Source: Pisaster brevispinus | Taxonomy: Eukaryota; Echinodermata; Asteroidea; Forcipulatida; Asteriidae | Length of the DNA stretch: 64,000 nt | Assembly: GCA_023634235.1 (NCBI GenBank) | Contig: JAMKCF010000008.1 | Location: forward strand, 1,617,001 to 1,681,000 | Reading direction: 5' to 3' | Part shown: one piece after another, positions 23,701-33,870 of the stretch | Layout of the letters: the number at the start of each line of letters is the position of its first letter | Position numbering within the stretch: the first letter of the stretch is position 1 | Translations under genes and position numbers: made by a program | Notes under the pieces: model-generated | Told to the model about the DNA's origin: nothing | What the model saw: only the letters and a program-made list of their open reading frames with translations | Database searches by the model: none

Positions 23701-26700
23701 AGCCTGGTGATCTTCTTAAGAAGAACCCAATCATACAAGAAGGAGCCCTATGTGAAAGTACAGACTGAGCAATTATTCAAAAATATCAAAGGTATTATTG
23801 CAGGTTGTGAAAAGTTAACCCTCACTTAGGCTCCTATATTAATCAGGCAGAAACATAAATACACAAAATGAGACCAATGTAAAGGTACAGGCTAAGCAAG
23901 TGTGAAAAAACCTGGCTGTTACCACCTGCATAACACATACAGTTTAAACTACTTAGATTCATAACAAGTTGTTTTACAATTAAAAAACAGAGAAGCTGCT
24001 CTTTATTTTGACAAGATCTCTTCTAGCCTGGCAATGTTCTCAAGGAAGACCTAATCACAACATATTATGACTGAAAGGCGGATTCAGGCTACCCATCTGT
24101 CCCCAAAAAATCAAGTCCAGAGTTTAATTGAAGGGACTTATTTAGCAGGCTCTGAAGATTCTTGTAAAAAAAAAAAAAAGAGATTGTGAAAGCTTCTGAG
24201 CTCACCTTTTTCTCGTTTTCTACTTTCTCCCTGAGATACATGGTGTCCAGAAAGTAGTTTTTCCATTTCTTCTCGTTATTGGAACACCCTGAAAGGAGAC
24301 TATTCGGGGTTGTCATGCTGGTTGGTGTCATCGCCCCTTTTGAAGGAAAGAAACATCAGATAGAAAAGATAAATCAGAAGGTTTGCAACATCTGCATGAA
24401 GCAGACGAGGACAAATTCAGTTTGGAGTTTTGTTGAAGTCCTAGTATTTGAGCAGGAACGGAATGAGCAATTTAGTTGAAAAGAGGGTGATCAGCTCCTT
24501 GTACTAAAAGAAGATGAAGCATTCTTTCTGCAAAGTGCAAAAGCTAAGTGAATTTTCTTGCTCCACAATTTGAAAACATTTGCATTCACTTTCATGTGTG
24601 AAGTATGAACTGGGCCTCACAGTGTCCTGCTAGGACAGTCCAAGAGGTCCAGCTGGCTAAGACAATGCTTCCCTAAGCTACATGAAGGCCACTGCCTGCA
24701 CAGAATGTTCCTCACCTGGCGACAAATTTAAATTCCAGACAAATTACAATAATGGAACAAATCTTTGAATTACATCTTGGATAAAGGTCTAGGGGAAACT
24801 CTGAAAGGGGCAACAAGGCCAAGGCCAGGGCAATGGAGGTCATGGCCTTCACAGCCTCTGTGTAATTCCACTGAGACCTGCCTTGGCATATGGATAGGCG
24901 ACAAAGCTGCTAGACTAGTCAAACAGCTGGCTAGTCACTAAAAAGCTAAGTGCAAAATCTCGTCTTTTAAGTTGTGATAGCTTGAAATGATGGATTTATG
25001 GATTGGAGGTCAGTGAAGCTTTTGAAAGAGGGGTGAGTAATGGAAAGCTGCTTTAGCCTTAGAGATTAGTTCAGCTTTGAGACAGATGAGGATTACCTGG
25101 GTTGTTGATGTCCACAGGCACGCCCCCTTGTCTGACCTGCAGTAGTTGGTCTCTCAGTCGTTTAATCTCTGCTTGAAGGTGGGCTGTGTTGCCTTGGGTA
25201 TCCTCATTGACAACAGCCTAAAAACAACAACAGGATGTTAATTAATAAACAAGTTGTAGACGAGAAACAACGGACAACTTTTTAATGAGGAATATGATCC
25301 GAATAGCCTTCAATGTCAGCTGGATGCGGAAAGTGGCCAATGGACAATGATACGGTGACCTCCCCAAGTTGGCCAATAAGATAGCAGGGCAACAGCTGCA
25401 ACTTGCCAGAAAATGTCTGCAACACCCAGAGAATTGCCTACCAGCCAATTCATCCATCCGGGACCCAACCCATGGGAAGATGAACCCTGGGCGTCATTCA
25501 CAAACCCTGGTCCTGACCCTGATGGAGGACAGTGGCACCATGACTGCTGATGAACTCAAGACACTGATGTAGCACATCAGTCATCATGACTGATGCAAGC
25601 CCAATCTGAAGCCAATCATTGATGATGATGACTAACATTCCAGAAAGTATCTATTACATTTTTAGCCTAATTAACTCCGCCCTCAATGCATCCACCAATC
25701 ATAACCACTTAAAGCGCCCCACCCCACTCCAACAAAAGTGTGGGACATAAAAACCCAACTAAAATGCAAAAAAGCTGCTGTAAGTTGTATTGCTGTGTTC
25801 AGCAGATTGTGTTGTGCAGTACTCGGACCCAAGTTTAGTTTGTGCTCCTTACATGAAACACCTTGATAAGGCAGACGCTTTGGTGGGGAGGGCTTAATGG
25901 GCAAGTTCATTTCAAGCAAGTAGCATTCTTTGCAGAAATAAATGAAATTGACACTGTTATGTATACTTTTAAAGGTTACCTTATTTTTAATCATCTTAGC
26001 TCTCCTGGCGAAGTTCAGAGTAGATAATGTTTCCCCGAAACACCTTCAAAAATGAAATAAAATAAACTTCTGTCAGTCAAAAATATTAGCTCAAATACCT
26101 ATGATGCAAAATTCAATGCAAGGATATAAATAGACAGATTTCAAACACCTTTTACAGGCCTATTTGGCACATGGTCACACAGCAACAACCTACATGACCT
26201 CCTGCTGAATCAAAAAAGGGTACCAGAGTAAAACTACATTGTTCTATCATATTTACCGAAGTTGGGATATACTTTTTATTCCTTAATACTCTCCAAATTG
26301 GAAATTAAATTACCCAAATCACTTGAACTTAAACAAACTTTCCCATTTGGAACCTTACTCTCCTAAAGGGGTGAGTAATGTACCCAATCAGGGTATATCC
26401 AGTGACACTTGATCAAGGTATACTCACTTAGCACCAGGATGCACATTAGCAATGATACACGTCTTAGCATTACCACCCAAGGAATCCTGTCAACAAAATA
26501 AATAAAATAAAACATTGAAATAGTAAAATTCATAATGATTATATAGAATTTAAAACTTTGCAAGGTGAGATTTTGACATCCTGAGCTGACGGCAAGCTGA
26601 CTGGCATTGTGGTAACCGACTCATGGGGCAAAGCTGAGGGGAAGACAGAGAACTAGCTATGTCAGTGTCCTCAGGGAGGGACACTGGTGCGGTGACCACG

Positions 26701-29700
26701 ACAAAGCTGGCTGCCTGCATAGAGAATGGAGGAGATTGGAGTTGCCGTTAGATGTCCCACTTGCAGGCGACAAGGTGAGTATTTACAGCTAAACAGGTTT
26801 TTTTGTATGCTCCACGATGTGTTAGCTAGAGGGATGTCTGGGCGTGTTCTAGACATCATAACTCTATTATGGACTCTGTACTTGATCTTTTGTGATCCTG
26901 CTTACTCCTGAAGTTGCACCTAAAAATAAAGCCGAGGCTACTACTAGAGGTGTCACTAGAATCATAGTTTGACAAAAAGGCGTGGGCTAAGTTTAAGACT
27001 CACCCTTAGTAAGAAGCTGAGCTTGGAATCCCGGTAAGGGACATGCCTCGTCTTGCCGTGACTGATGTCCACCAGAGCAGTAATGACATGACCTAGGGTC
27101 AAGAGAGACTTGTTGATGCTTCCTGCCTCTTTCAACCTCAGGCCAGACGTCTTGGTGTCTTTCTGTCTCTCGCTCCCTGCCAAGTCCACCAGATTGAGCT
27201 GGGAGACGCGAATGTTGGACACACCAGCTTTCTTCTCCTGAGGAAATAAATATTCACAAGGTTATGAATAATTATTAATAATGATTGATGAATATGCAAT
27301 AGAAATAGAGGAAGGTGGAGTTCAATCAAGCTCTCCCATCTGGAGTGAATTCAGGAATGTCTGCAATTAGAATTTTCAGACAGTTTCCCCGAGGTCATCC
27401 TATGAACGGGTGAGTCATTGCCAACAAAAAGATCTGAAACTAAGATCTAAATTTTAGGAGGTACGCTGAAATGATGACAATCCCACCTTTTGGTAACCCC
27501 TGGAGTTATAGATTTCAAGGAGCTTCTGGGAACAGTATCCTCAGAGCTAGAGGAGTAGATCAGAGAGCAGGATTTCTTGATATCTAAAGAAAATAACAGC
27601 TATGTTTTTCACCAGTCAGACATACAAAGGTCTGAATTCAGATAAAAGTCTGACATTTCTCATCCCTGTAGTAATATTATCAGGATGATGGCTTTCTGTT
27701 AATACCTTTGTCTGAATGGAGAAGGTGAACACAGCGTGACTTCGGCTGCTCTCACGGTTCATTGAGGTAGATGCTACACGCCTATTCAACCAGCCGGATG
27801 ACAGCACCTGCACGCACACACAAAAACACAAACCACAACTCTCCGTAACTGTTATGAACAAATCTTGCAGACAATTATATTTGAGTTATAAGAGTTGAGC
27901 TAATTGACCTTCATTATGGTGCAGTTTTTTGTTTCAAAATCAATGTGTGGATGGCAACTTCATCTTTTTAAAGAAACTTTAATGGCAAAGGGAGACCAAC
28001 AAAAAGTCCTAAAATTTGAAAAAACAATAACCTCATAGGCATCACTTGGAGTGGTGACGACTTTCTCAATCAGACCATCAACGAAGACTCCACGCTTGAA
28101 GTTTTCTCTGAGATGAAGGCCAGTGGAGGCTGGGTCCAGGAGGTCAAATATCTGCTCATTGTAAATTTCCAGGAAGGAAACTCTGCACATACTTTCAAAG
28201 CGTTCTCCTTGCTGCAGACAAGAACAAAATCAAGAGAAATAGTTCATAATTTGAACCCAAAACAAGCCGTCACAGAGAAACATTGATGAAGAAATAAAAA
28301 AACTCAAATACTCTTATGCTTAACACAAGTCAATTTTTCTTTGTTCACACCAAAATTAATTAATCATTTACTCATTCAGTTTCCCATGTAGTTTATTACT
28401 TGATATTTGAAATAAAAAAGTCACATCTCCATAAGGTGATCCCCCTGCTGCTGCCTCCTAGGTTGTATCGTAAATTTGGGTGTGATCCCTGGCTATATAA
28501 GGCAGTCACAGGTTGAATGGCTTCTGACTGGCACCCCCAAACAAAGACATTGACAAAGTAGGGAGACCACCAACATTAGGACTAGATAGCTCAGTTGGTA
28601 GAGCACCGGCACGTTAATCCGGAGGTCACAGGTTCACTCAAGTCAATTTTTCTTTGTTCAACCCAAATTACAGTTTACAGGAGACTTGCAGAATGCATCT
28701 TGAGCAGGGTTACAGTTAACGTAGTGTAGCACTATCTGAATTTTTCTTGAGGGAAAAGCAAACCTAGGAAAAGAACATGAGCAGAAATGACATGGATAAC
28801 TAGGCTAAAGTACCTTTTCTCTCTCCCGATTGACGAGGTTGAACAGATACTCAAAGCTTCTTGGGATGACGCCTCGTAGCTCACGGTGGAACGTATCTGT
28901 ATCCTCCGATGGACCTATCAAATAAAAACTTTATTTTATGAGGTACATCGAGTAGGGTAAAGCACATACATCTGTCGTCTCACAAACAGTTGTTTTTAAT
29001 TATGTTTAGTCAGAGACAGGTATCAGCTCTCCTACTCTTGGCAATATTTGCCAGTGAGTTGACCAGCCATTTGAGGCCATTTGAATGTGTGTGTACTGTG
29101 TAGATGCATTTACCACATGATTATCATGATGCAGGCTGACACAGTTCATCTACCATACAAAACCACAGTAGATGATATTGACTGGTTAGACAGTAGGAGG
29201 GTTGACTGTACAATCTGTAGATGCATTCACCTCATAGACCATTGCAGGCTGGCATAGCTCATCTTTCCTTCAAAACCGCAGTGGATGATTGTGAATGGTC
29301 AGACAGTAGGAGGGTTAAAACATGAATGACAGTGTCATGAACAGAAACAAGGAACATTCCTTCCAACAGTCCAGCTTTGCATAAATTAAGACAATAGTGG
29401 TCCAAGTCCTCCAGAATCCTTTTCAGGAAGTTGTCTGACTTTGTAGGATCTGGTATAATGTAAGGCAAAGCACCATATGCTTATAACTAAAACAACCTTA
29501 GTCAAAGCAATCTTATCCAAGTGCAAACATTTGGGAGTTGGGTTACCAGAGTGAAGTGCTTTGGAAGATTCAGGGTTAGGGTTAAATAACTTTCTTTCTT
29601 CAGGAACTACTTACCAATCATAGTAAATGTCTTCCCAGATCCTGTCTGGCCACTAAAATAGGAAAAACAAATCCCAAAACTCCATGTTAACTTTAATGAC

Positions 29701-32700
29701 ATACACTGTATTTGAAACAAATATTTGACAAAGAAGAAGTGAAATATGGGGAATGAAGAGTTTCCTAGCCAAAGTATGATTTATTTTGCAAGGGCAATGG
29801 ACTTTATCCCAGGTAACGGGCACCTCTATGTGGGAAGTGTGATTTTCTGCTGGATCATTTCAAACGACTAGCGCCAATATGGTTGCCCCCTTCGCCAGTA
29901 TGAAGTATAGAAGTCATGCTGCTTCTATCCACAATCGGCAACTTTATAAAGACAATTATTGTCACTCTTGAGTATAAATAAGGACCTGTGAATGTTGAGA
30001 TGTATTGGTTCAGTGAGGTGGTGGTACACTCCTTGTGTAGCTGAGAAGTTACCGTTATTAAGAAGCAGCATTTGGATGAATTTTAATGATGATCATATTT
30101 GACACTTACTAAGCGAATATGGTGGAGTTATAACCAGCCACACAGCTCTCAATTGTCCTCTTACCAACTGCTGCAAAAACTGCTTCCTAATTAAAAAACA
30201 GAAAAACAAAAGTGATAAGATAATCAGGGATCAGATTGGCTCAGTGGTTTCTTTCCCTGCCTTTCATCTCTCTGTGGACCCTGGTTCGAATCCCACCTCA
30301 GACTGAAGCCTTACATATGGGTTGGGCTTTCAGTCACTACCTGATTGCGTGGGTTTTTCTCTTTGGGGTATTCCTCCCGCGTCTGAAACCGAATAAATCT
30401 TCTTGTTTTCTGTTCTTCCTGTTATTAGTGCTAATTGTGTCCTTAAGCAAGACATTTAACCATTGTTGCTTCATCCTTCAGATGGGACATAAAGCCTTAG
30501 GTTTCATATGTTATTTACCTGTATTGTACGTAAAAGAACCCAGTTACACTTATCGCTAAGAGAAGGAGTTTGCCGCAGTGTTTCTGCAGGTGGCTGCTGA
30601 ATGTGTCGCAGCTCCTTGTACACCCTTATAAGGTGCTACATAAATCGGTCTCATAATTTAAAAAACTCAAAAACCCGCCTTAAATTGTTTCTGTTTGAAG
30701 TGCCTTGCATGCCTTATTGGTAGATACTCGGCTGTATAAGACTTTATATTATATTATACCTGTGTGGTGTTGATATCAGCTACATGATCAAACGTGAAGA
30801 CTTTGGGCTCGGGTTTGCACGGTAGGATAACCATATCTGGTGGCTGGACAGTCAGAATCTGGCTGGAGTCCAGACCATTGTCCTGATCAGGTGGACGGAC
30901 TCGGAGGTATACCTTAATTGAATCCCCATCGCTGAATAGAAAAGGCAAGACAATGATACAATTACCCATATCTCCAGTTTGTTGTTGTTGTTTTCTTTGT
31001 TTTCTTTCTTTTTTGGGGGGTGGGGGTGGTTAATTTGTTTTTGAAAAAGTGACTTTTCATTCAGCATTTGTAGGCCTGGAATTTCATTTTCAAGACAAGG
31101 TCATTTATTAATATTTTGCAAAGGGCGCTACTGTTGGAAAAGTATATGAGAATCTTTTGAAGACCAAGAAGAACAGGTCAACAGAGGCTATTGCCCATGT
31201 AATTCCAGGCCTGTCTGAGAGTACTCCAAGTAAACATTTCAGGAAATATGCGTAGAAATGTTAAAATAAATATTTATTAAAGAAAAGATTTGCTGATTGT
31301 CGTCAAGGCTAATTATTCCACTTTTAAACAGACTGAACATTTTGAGATGATCTCATTCTTACCCTTCATTCTTGTTGTCTTCAATAGATCAGAGCAAAGC
31401 GGAAAACATGAAACAAACAAACAAACAAGTATAAAGAAGCTGATCAAAAAGGTGTAAAATATAGCGTAATCATCCCTGGTGTCTTTTTGGCTTTTTATCT
31501 AAAAAAATTAAGAATATTCTTTTTTTTAAGTTATTATATTTAACTCCTCCTATGCTCTAGTCCTAGACCGAGTATTAACTGGATGGGGCGCTGTAGTGTA
31601 TGTAATATGCACTCCTCCCTTCTTAAAAATGTTGACTTCAAATTTGATTTCAACCATGATGATCAACATTTTCAAGAACAAAAAGTATTTTGAAAATGTT
31701 GATGGTTAAAGGGGAGTACAGCGTCTCATTCACATTTTCTTCCTCTAATTGTAGCTCTACCTACTCAGGTCAGTACTCTCTTGTCTCTAAGTCTAACTTC
31801 AGTCTTGACTTGAGTTGAGTCTAACTATTAAAGGATTTTTTAAATTAGAAATAAAGTCAGAAATTGCCTTACCAAAAAAGGTTTTAATTTAATTATCATC
31901 ATCAAACGTACCGGTTAAAAAATATCCACTATACTACTGCACTCACGGACATATCCAAAATAACGATTAAATAAGTGTTCAGTTTTACTGGACTGCACCT
32001 TTTTTGACTTTAAGTCTTTATTAATATTATTAGCCTAACTAATTTAGTTTTATTTTAAAAATATTTTTTGATATATCGATAAAAATAAACTAATAATACA
32101 GTCATTTGACCAGTTCGGGATCACTTTTTGAATTCACATTGTTTTTGGTTGCAATCTCTTTGACATTTTAAACAAAAAAGTTTATCAGTTTACCTAAACA
32201 TGTTATAAAACTCACCAAGTATCCACTGACAAAAAAAGATTAGTACTTTTGAAGAGGCTTTGAGAAAAGTATTGTCACCTGTTTGACCAGTTCAGGATCA
32301 GTTGATTCTATTCTGAATCAGTAGCTTGCCCTCTATTGCAAACCAATACTCCCATTCATAAAACTGTCTCTCAAGGACACAAACTTCACAAGTGTGTTGG
32401 CATGGACATGGACTTCCTTTCTCAGCGCAAAAATCCAGCAACAAAAACACAAAACAACAGCAAAGGCAAATGAAAAGGTGAAGCACGCCTAAAAGCAACA
32501 TTGACCCAAATATCTATTCTTACAGTCGCAATTTCCTCCTCCAAGTTTCATTTTCTCACAAAAAAACAATATTCCTACAAGAATTTGTTGAAGAAATGTA
32601 TCTTAAAAGCAACAAATAAACTTTCGACTGCAGCAGTAAGATTTTACCTCAATGAGTGCGGCACCATTTGACGCAATGAGAGATGCTGAGTAGTGAGTGA

Positions 32701-33407
32701 TCCCGAACTGGTCAAGGGTACGATGCCCCCCAAAAGACGATTTCGGTAATTTCGTCTCCTCAAAAAAACAAGACGACTGCTCAGTATTTACCTGAAATAT
32801 TTTTTACACATTCTAAGCATTTAACATAAATGTTATTCGCCCTGGCGTTCCAATTTTAAAGGTGAGAAGTTTTAACAGCGTTTTTCAACCAACATTTTTT
32901 TTTAAAATAATGATCAATATCGCAGACAAACTTCAGGAAAATGGCCATAATTTATTTGTCAATGATGTTTGGCACCCTATTTTGGGTTTAATGGTTTATT
33001 GGATGTTATTCTTCATATGTATCAACAGAAATTGGTAATGTGAGAAGTAATTTAATTATGTGGTTATTGCAAAGTTGAAGTGATCCCGAACTGGTCAATG
33101 ATCCCGAACTGGTCAAATGACTGTATTAATAATAATTAAAGACGGTTATAAATAACAAGTTTTTCCAAACTTGGGAGTAAATTGCTGTATCCAACCTAAT
33201 TTACAAACACTAAAAAGGGGGTAATTTAAGTTTTTAGATACATTTTCCAATTTGGGGCGAAATGGTAAACACCATGTACGGGAAATACGATCATAGACGG
33301 GAAGACGGGGCGAAAATTAACAATACGACTACGACGAGGAATGTCATTCAACGAACTCGAAAATGACCGTCGGCATAAAATGCATAAAACTCACCTGAAG
33401 ACGACAT
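8792..33407 (-). CDS. KIF15: Kinesin-like protein KIF15 (kinesin-12)
   Basis: Plus-end-directed mitotic motor that cross-links spindle microtubules and backs up kinesin-5. Coding exons in order: 33395-33407, 31363-31378, 30760-30931, 30110-30186, 29615-29652, 28814-28914, 28032-28211, 27706-27807, 27004-27237, 26428-26486, 25980-26043, 25097-25217, 24206-24336, 23443-23601, 22552-22759, 21444-21580, 20694-20873, 19788-20006, 18525-18632, 17634-17727, 16892-17022, 16316-16510, 15852-16013, 15532-15618, 14988-15215, 14196-14312, 13593-13761, 13110-13186, 12421-12530, 11167-11292, 10942-11013, 10422-10515, 9957-10088, 8792-8968. They join in frame to about 1429 residues (human 1388). The N-terminal motor shows P-loop GQTGSGKT (94-101), NRESSRSH (216-223) and DLAGSE (251-256); the rest is coiled-coil stalk ending in the conserved [11 protein letters not shown] block. 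The exon 27 donor near 13593 is weak and uncertain. The start codon lies in a 13-nt exon whose phase fits the next. Confidence 0.95.
9628..9815. mobile_element. Foldback MITE, CAATTTCATAGAGCTGCTT family
   Basis: Inverted ends (ACAATTTCATAGAGCTGCTT on the left; a GCTTGTTCTACGAAATTGGG-type end on the right) enclose a non-coding core with CTGCTAAGCA and a pair of inverted ATACCAGCCA / TTGGCTGGGA blocks. It lies in the last KIF15 intron. At least eight related copies occur in this window. Confidence 0.7.
10660..10790 (-). mobile_element. Partial tRNA(Asn)-like SINE, tail portion
   Basis: The reverse complement carries the family's tail (TTTTTCTTTGTTCAACCC, then TTTACCCAGTCAGTTTCCCTTGTGG). The tRNA-like head is largely lost. 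It sits in a KIF15 intron. Confidence 0.6.
12670..12900 (+). mobile_element. tRNA(Asn)-like SINE copy
   Basis: The head reads TAGATAGCTCAGTTGGTAGAGC (A box) followed by an ACAGGTTCAACTTC-type B box. It is preceded by the conserved GGCTTCTGACTAGCACCCCC stretch and followed by TTTTTCTTTGTTCAACCC and the CCCTTGTGGTTTAGTACTT tail. Mutations in the arms argue against a working tRNA. Confidence 0.75.
13450..13590. mobile_element. Foldback MITE, truncated copy abutting KIF15 exon 27
   Basis: The left end (CCCAATTTCATAGAGCTGCC) and core match the copy at 9628-9815. The right end is missing and the repeat stops within a few bases of the exon 27 donor at 13593, so the element may supply or have altered the flanking splice region. 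Confidence 0.65.
13795..14070 (-). mobile_element. SINE tail fragment with (ATT)n end
   Basis: Reverse complement matches the 3' part of the SINE at 54905-55262: TTCACTTATGAGGCATTCTTGGTTTCATTACCAG followed by a TAATAATAA run (near 13853-13872). The tRNA-like head is not visible here. Confidence 0.6.
14770..14945 (-). mobile_element. Possible tRNA-derived SINE fragment
   Basis: On the minus strand a B-box-like TCCCAGTTCGAATCCCAC (near 14900) is followed by family-like sequence. The A box is unclear, so this is a weak call. Confidence 0.35.
16229..16300. repeat. Degenerate TCATGAG / TGAGTCATCA repeat
   Basis: A run of TCATCATGAGTCATCATGAGTC-like sequence within a KIF15 intron. It contains several exact TGAGTCA heptamers, with others nearby at 16131 (inverse) and 16215. 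Confidence 0.7.
16667..16865 (-). mobile_element. Foldback MITE, GGCAACCAG/TTGCCT family, copy 1
   Basis: Inverse orientation of the copies at 18285-18480 and 19425-19650. Shared blocks are TTGGAGGCAACC, GCAAGGAACACTTC, GGTTGCCTGTAAATTGCC and GTGTGACACGGCCC. It ends about 25 bp from KIF15 exon 21. Confidence 0.6.
17180..17520 (+). mobile_element. tRNA(Asn)-like SINE copy
   Basis: Nearly full unit: 5' segment with TAGTTTCCCTTGTGG and CCAGGTTGTATCGTAAACTT, then GGCTTCTGACTGGCACCCC, tRNA-like head (17366-17440; anticodon loop around TGTTAAT, GTT-like; B box GGTTCAAGTCC) and tail TTGTTTTGTTCACCCC. The A box is mutated (GTTGATAGATTGC). Confidence 0.8.
18285..18480 (+). mobile_element. Foldback MITE, GGCAACCAG/TTGCCT family, copy 2
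   Basis: Shares CACAGGCAACCAGTTCCAGG, TTGCTGAAGTGTTCC and GGTTGCCACAAAGTTG-type blocks with copies at 16667-16865 and 19425-19650. Terminal parts are degraded. Confidence 0.55.
19425..19650 (+). mobile_element. Foldback MITE, GGCAACCAG/TTGCCT family, copy 3
   Basis: Best-preserved copy. Inverted ends are AAAGGC...TGTCACACAAAGCAATTT-ACAGGCAACCA and TGGTTGCC...AAATTGTTCTGTGTGACAAGGCCTTT. There is no coding capacity. It lies in a KIF15 intron. Confidence 0.7.
20296..20535 (-). mobile_element. tRNA(Leu/Ser)-like SINE copy
   Basis: On the minus strand GTGGCCGAGGGGTCAATCGC (type-II tRNA A box) and GGGTTCGAGTCCCA (B box) are followed by GTGTCCTTAAGCAAGA, GATGGGACGTAAAGCC and GTAAAAGTACCCAGTACAC. 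The same downstream body appears at 30225-30650 with a different head, implying body sharing between SINE families. Confidence 0.8.
21020..21290 (+). repeat. Dispersed ~250-bp repeat, copy 1 (GCTGAAATGATGG family)
   Basis: Aligns over its length with 27415-27670 and 36715-36930 in the same orientation. Shared blocks: AAGGTCTGAAACTA, GCTGAAATGATGG, CCTTT-GGT--AACTCTGG, TCCTCAGTGCTAGAGAAGTAGA and TTAAAACTCCTCATCC-type end. It has no open frame. Confidence 0.65.
21712..22105 (+). mobile_element. MITE with TTTAAAGGTAGGGT ends, full copy
   Basis: Inverted ends CTTTAAAGGTAGGGT and ACCCTAACTTTAAAG enclose ~390 bp of non-coding DNA with a central palindrome (TGAGAAACGATT..AATCGTTTCTCA, near 21917-21948). 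A TTTAAA abuts each end. Related copies: 42604-42787 (internally deleted) and 51232-51640 (inverse). Confidence 0.75.
22335..22530. mobile_element. Foldback MITE, CAATTTCATAGAGCTGCTT family
   Basis: Ends with CTTAAGCAGCTCTATAAAATTGGGCC and contains TTGTGCTTACCAGAAAAAGG and ACTGGTATCCTGCTCATTTT. Inverse of the left-end orientation. It stops about 20 bp from KIF15 exon 15. Confidence 0.75.
25309..25640 (+). pseudogene. LINE ORF2 C-terminal fragment and 3' tail
   Basis: The plus frame 25369-25572 encodes a peptide in which [19 protein letters not shown] and [17 protein letters not shown] stand where RT C-terminal regions of LINE elements carry a FAGHC-RHPE, WEPTHG and VD-L-KDTGL series. A stop follows, then a short 3' tail with GATGATGATGAC. 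The 5' remainder is missing, as in 5'-truncated insertions. It lies in the KIF15 intron between exons 11 and 12, antisense to the gene. Confidence 0.65.
27415..27670 (+). repeat. Dispersed ~250-bp repeat, copy 2
   Basis: Same family as 21020-21290 and 36715-36930; copies 2 and 3 share long identical blocks such as CCACCTTTTGGTAACCCCTG and GGGAACAGTATCCTCAG. Its end approaches KIF15 exon 8 within about 35 bp. Confidence 0.7.
28335..28680 (+). mobile_element. tRNA(Asn)-like SINE copy
   Basis: Full unit with the 5' segment (CAGTTTCCCATGTAGTTTATT, TAGGTTGTATCGTAAATTTG), GGCTTCTGACTGGCACCCCC, well-kept A box AGCTCAGTTGGTAGAGC, GTT-like anticodon loop and a damaged B box (GGTTCACTCAAGTC). It lies in a KIF15 intron. 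Confidence 0.8.
29035..29325 (+). repeat. Dispersed repeat, CACAGTGGATGAT-TGAATGGTCAGACAGTA family
   Basis: Two successive units (about 29095-29200 and 29205-29325) each contain GTAGATGCATT-ACC-CAT, TGCAGGCTG-CATAG and ACC-CAGT-GATGAT-TTGA-TGGT-AGACAGTAGGAGGGTT. Other copies occur at 44025-44180 (inverse) and 59480-59930. Confidence 0.6.
30225..30655 (+). mobile_element. tRNA-derived SINE, long form
   Basis: Head with GGCTCAGTGGTTTC and GGTTCGAATCCCACC, followed by GGGTTTTTCTCTTTGGGG and then the shared body GTGTCCTTAAGCAAGACATTTAACC, GATGGGACATAAAGCC, and an end CCTTATAAGGTGCTACATAAAT. The copies at 39412-39600 and 49240-49445 keep only the first half. It is intronic in KIF15. Confidence 0.8.
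31363..31378 (-). CDS. KIF15: KIF15 16-nt microexon 2
   Basis: This tiny exon is flanked by AG (after CTATTGA) and GTAAGA. Joined to exons 1 and 3 it yields the N terminus MSSSDNKNEGDGDSIKV, whose NEGD-IKV part matches the human KIF15 N terminus (NEGDAIKV). Both junction phases (1 and 2) fit only if this microexon is included. The human N terminus before the motor is longer. Confidence 0.8.
32099..33123. mobile_element. Tc1/mariner-like non-autonomous transposon with IR/DR ends
   Basis: A 1025-bp element in KIF15 intron 1 begins CAGTCATTTGACC and ends with its perfect reverse complement (25 bp identical). It is flanked by TA on both sides (32097-32098, 33124-33125), the target and CAGT terminus typical of Tc1/mariner. 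The 16-bp box TGATCCCGAACTGGTC, or its complement, recurs at 32108-32123, 32285-32300 (one mismatch), 32698-32713, 33081-33096 and 33099-33114, resembling reiterated transposase-binding sites of IR/DR elements. There is no transposase frame. It ends about 270 bp from KIF15 exon 1. Confidence 0.85.
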
Positions 33408-33870
33408 TCTTGATTCTATAAGATCCTATTTAAGGCCTGTTCCGATGTGCACTGACAATCTAAAAACCCAGCAAAGTTGTAAATACCCCTAAACTGGAGA
33501 ACAATCGTTGAACTTGGAGAGGTGTTTATTTTGAATTTTGGCGCTGATCAAAATGGCGACTGGTTGACCTTTGACATTTTGTTTCAGGCTTTTTTAGCCA
33601 GTTTAAATAACACAATGATACAAGTTAAATTTCATATTTTTTGATAAAATAAAAATAAAAATTTAATTTCATGTCAATAAATACTTGTAAATAGATACAT
33701 GTTCTATTTTAAATTTAAAAATTATTTTAAATATACACTTTTTATCGTTCGGCAAATGACCTTTGACATGTTGAACCTCATTAGAACGTTGTATGTCGTC
33801 TGCAACAAAAATTTGTGACTTTTGTTTACGATTATATACGTTTTAAACAAGCCAAATTAAGAAATTAAAC
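33408..33870. promoter_or_regulatory. Divergent KIF15 / KIAA1143 promoter
   Basis: 463 bp separate the two start codons, which face away from each other, so both 5' UTRs and the core promoters must fit here. Visible motifs: TTTGGCGC (33537-33544), an exact E2F-type site; TTTGAA (33530-33535), a CHR-type hexamer four bases away from the GGCGC; and AAATGGCGAC (33551-33560), resembling a YY1/initiator element. There is no TATA box at a suitable place for either gene that I can defend. The E2F/CHR pairing would fit the G2/M expression known for KIF15; the spacing is suggestive but the order differs from the textbook CDE-CHR layout when read toward KIAA1143. Confidence 0.65.

Noticed and set aside
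32641..32680. Alternative KIF15 first exon with ATG and a GTAAAA donor
   Set aside because: Its reading frame does not join exon 2 without a stop, and it lies inside the transposon at 32099-33123.
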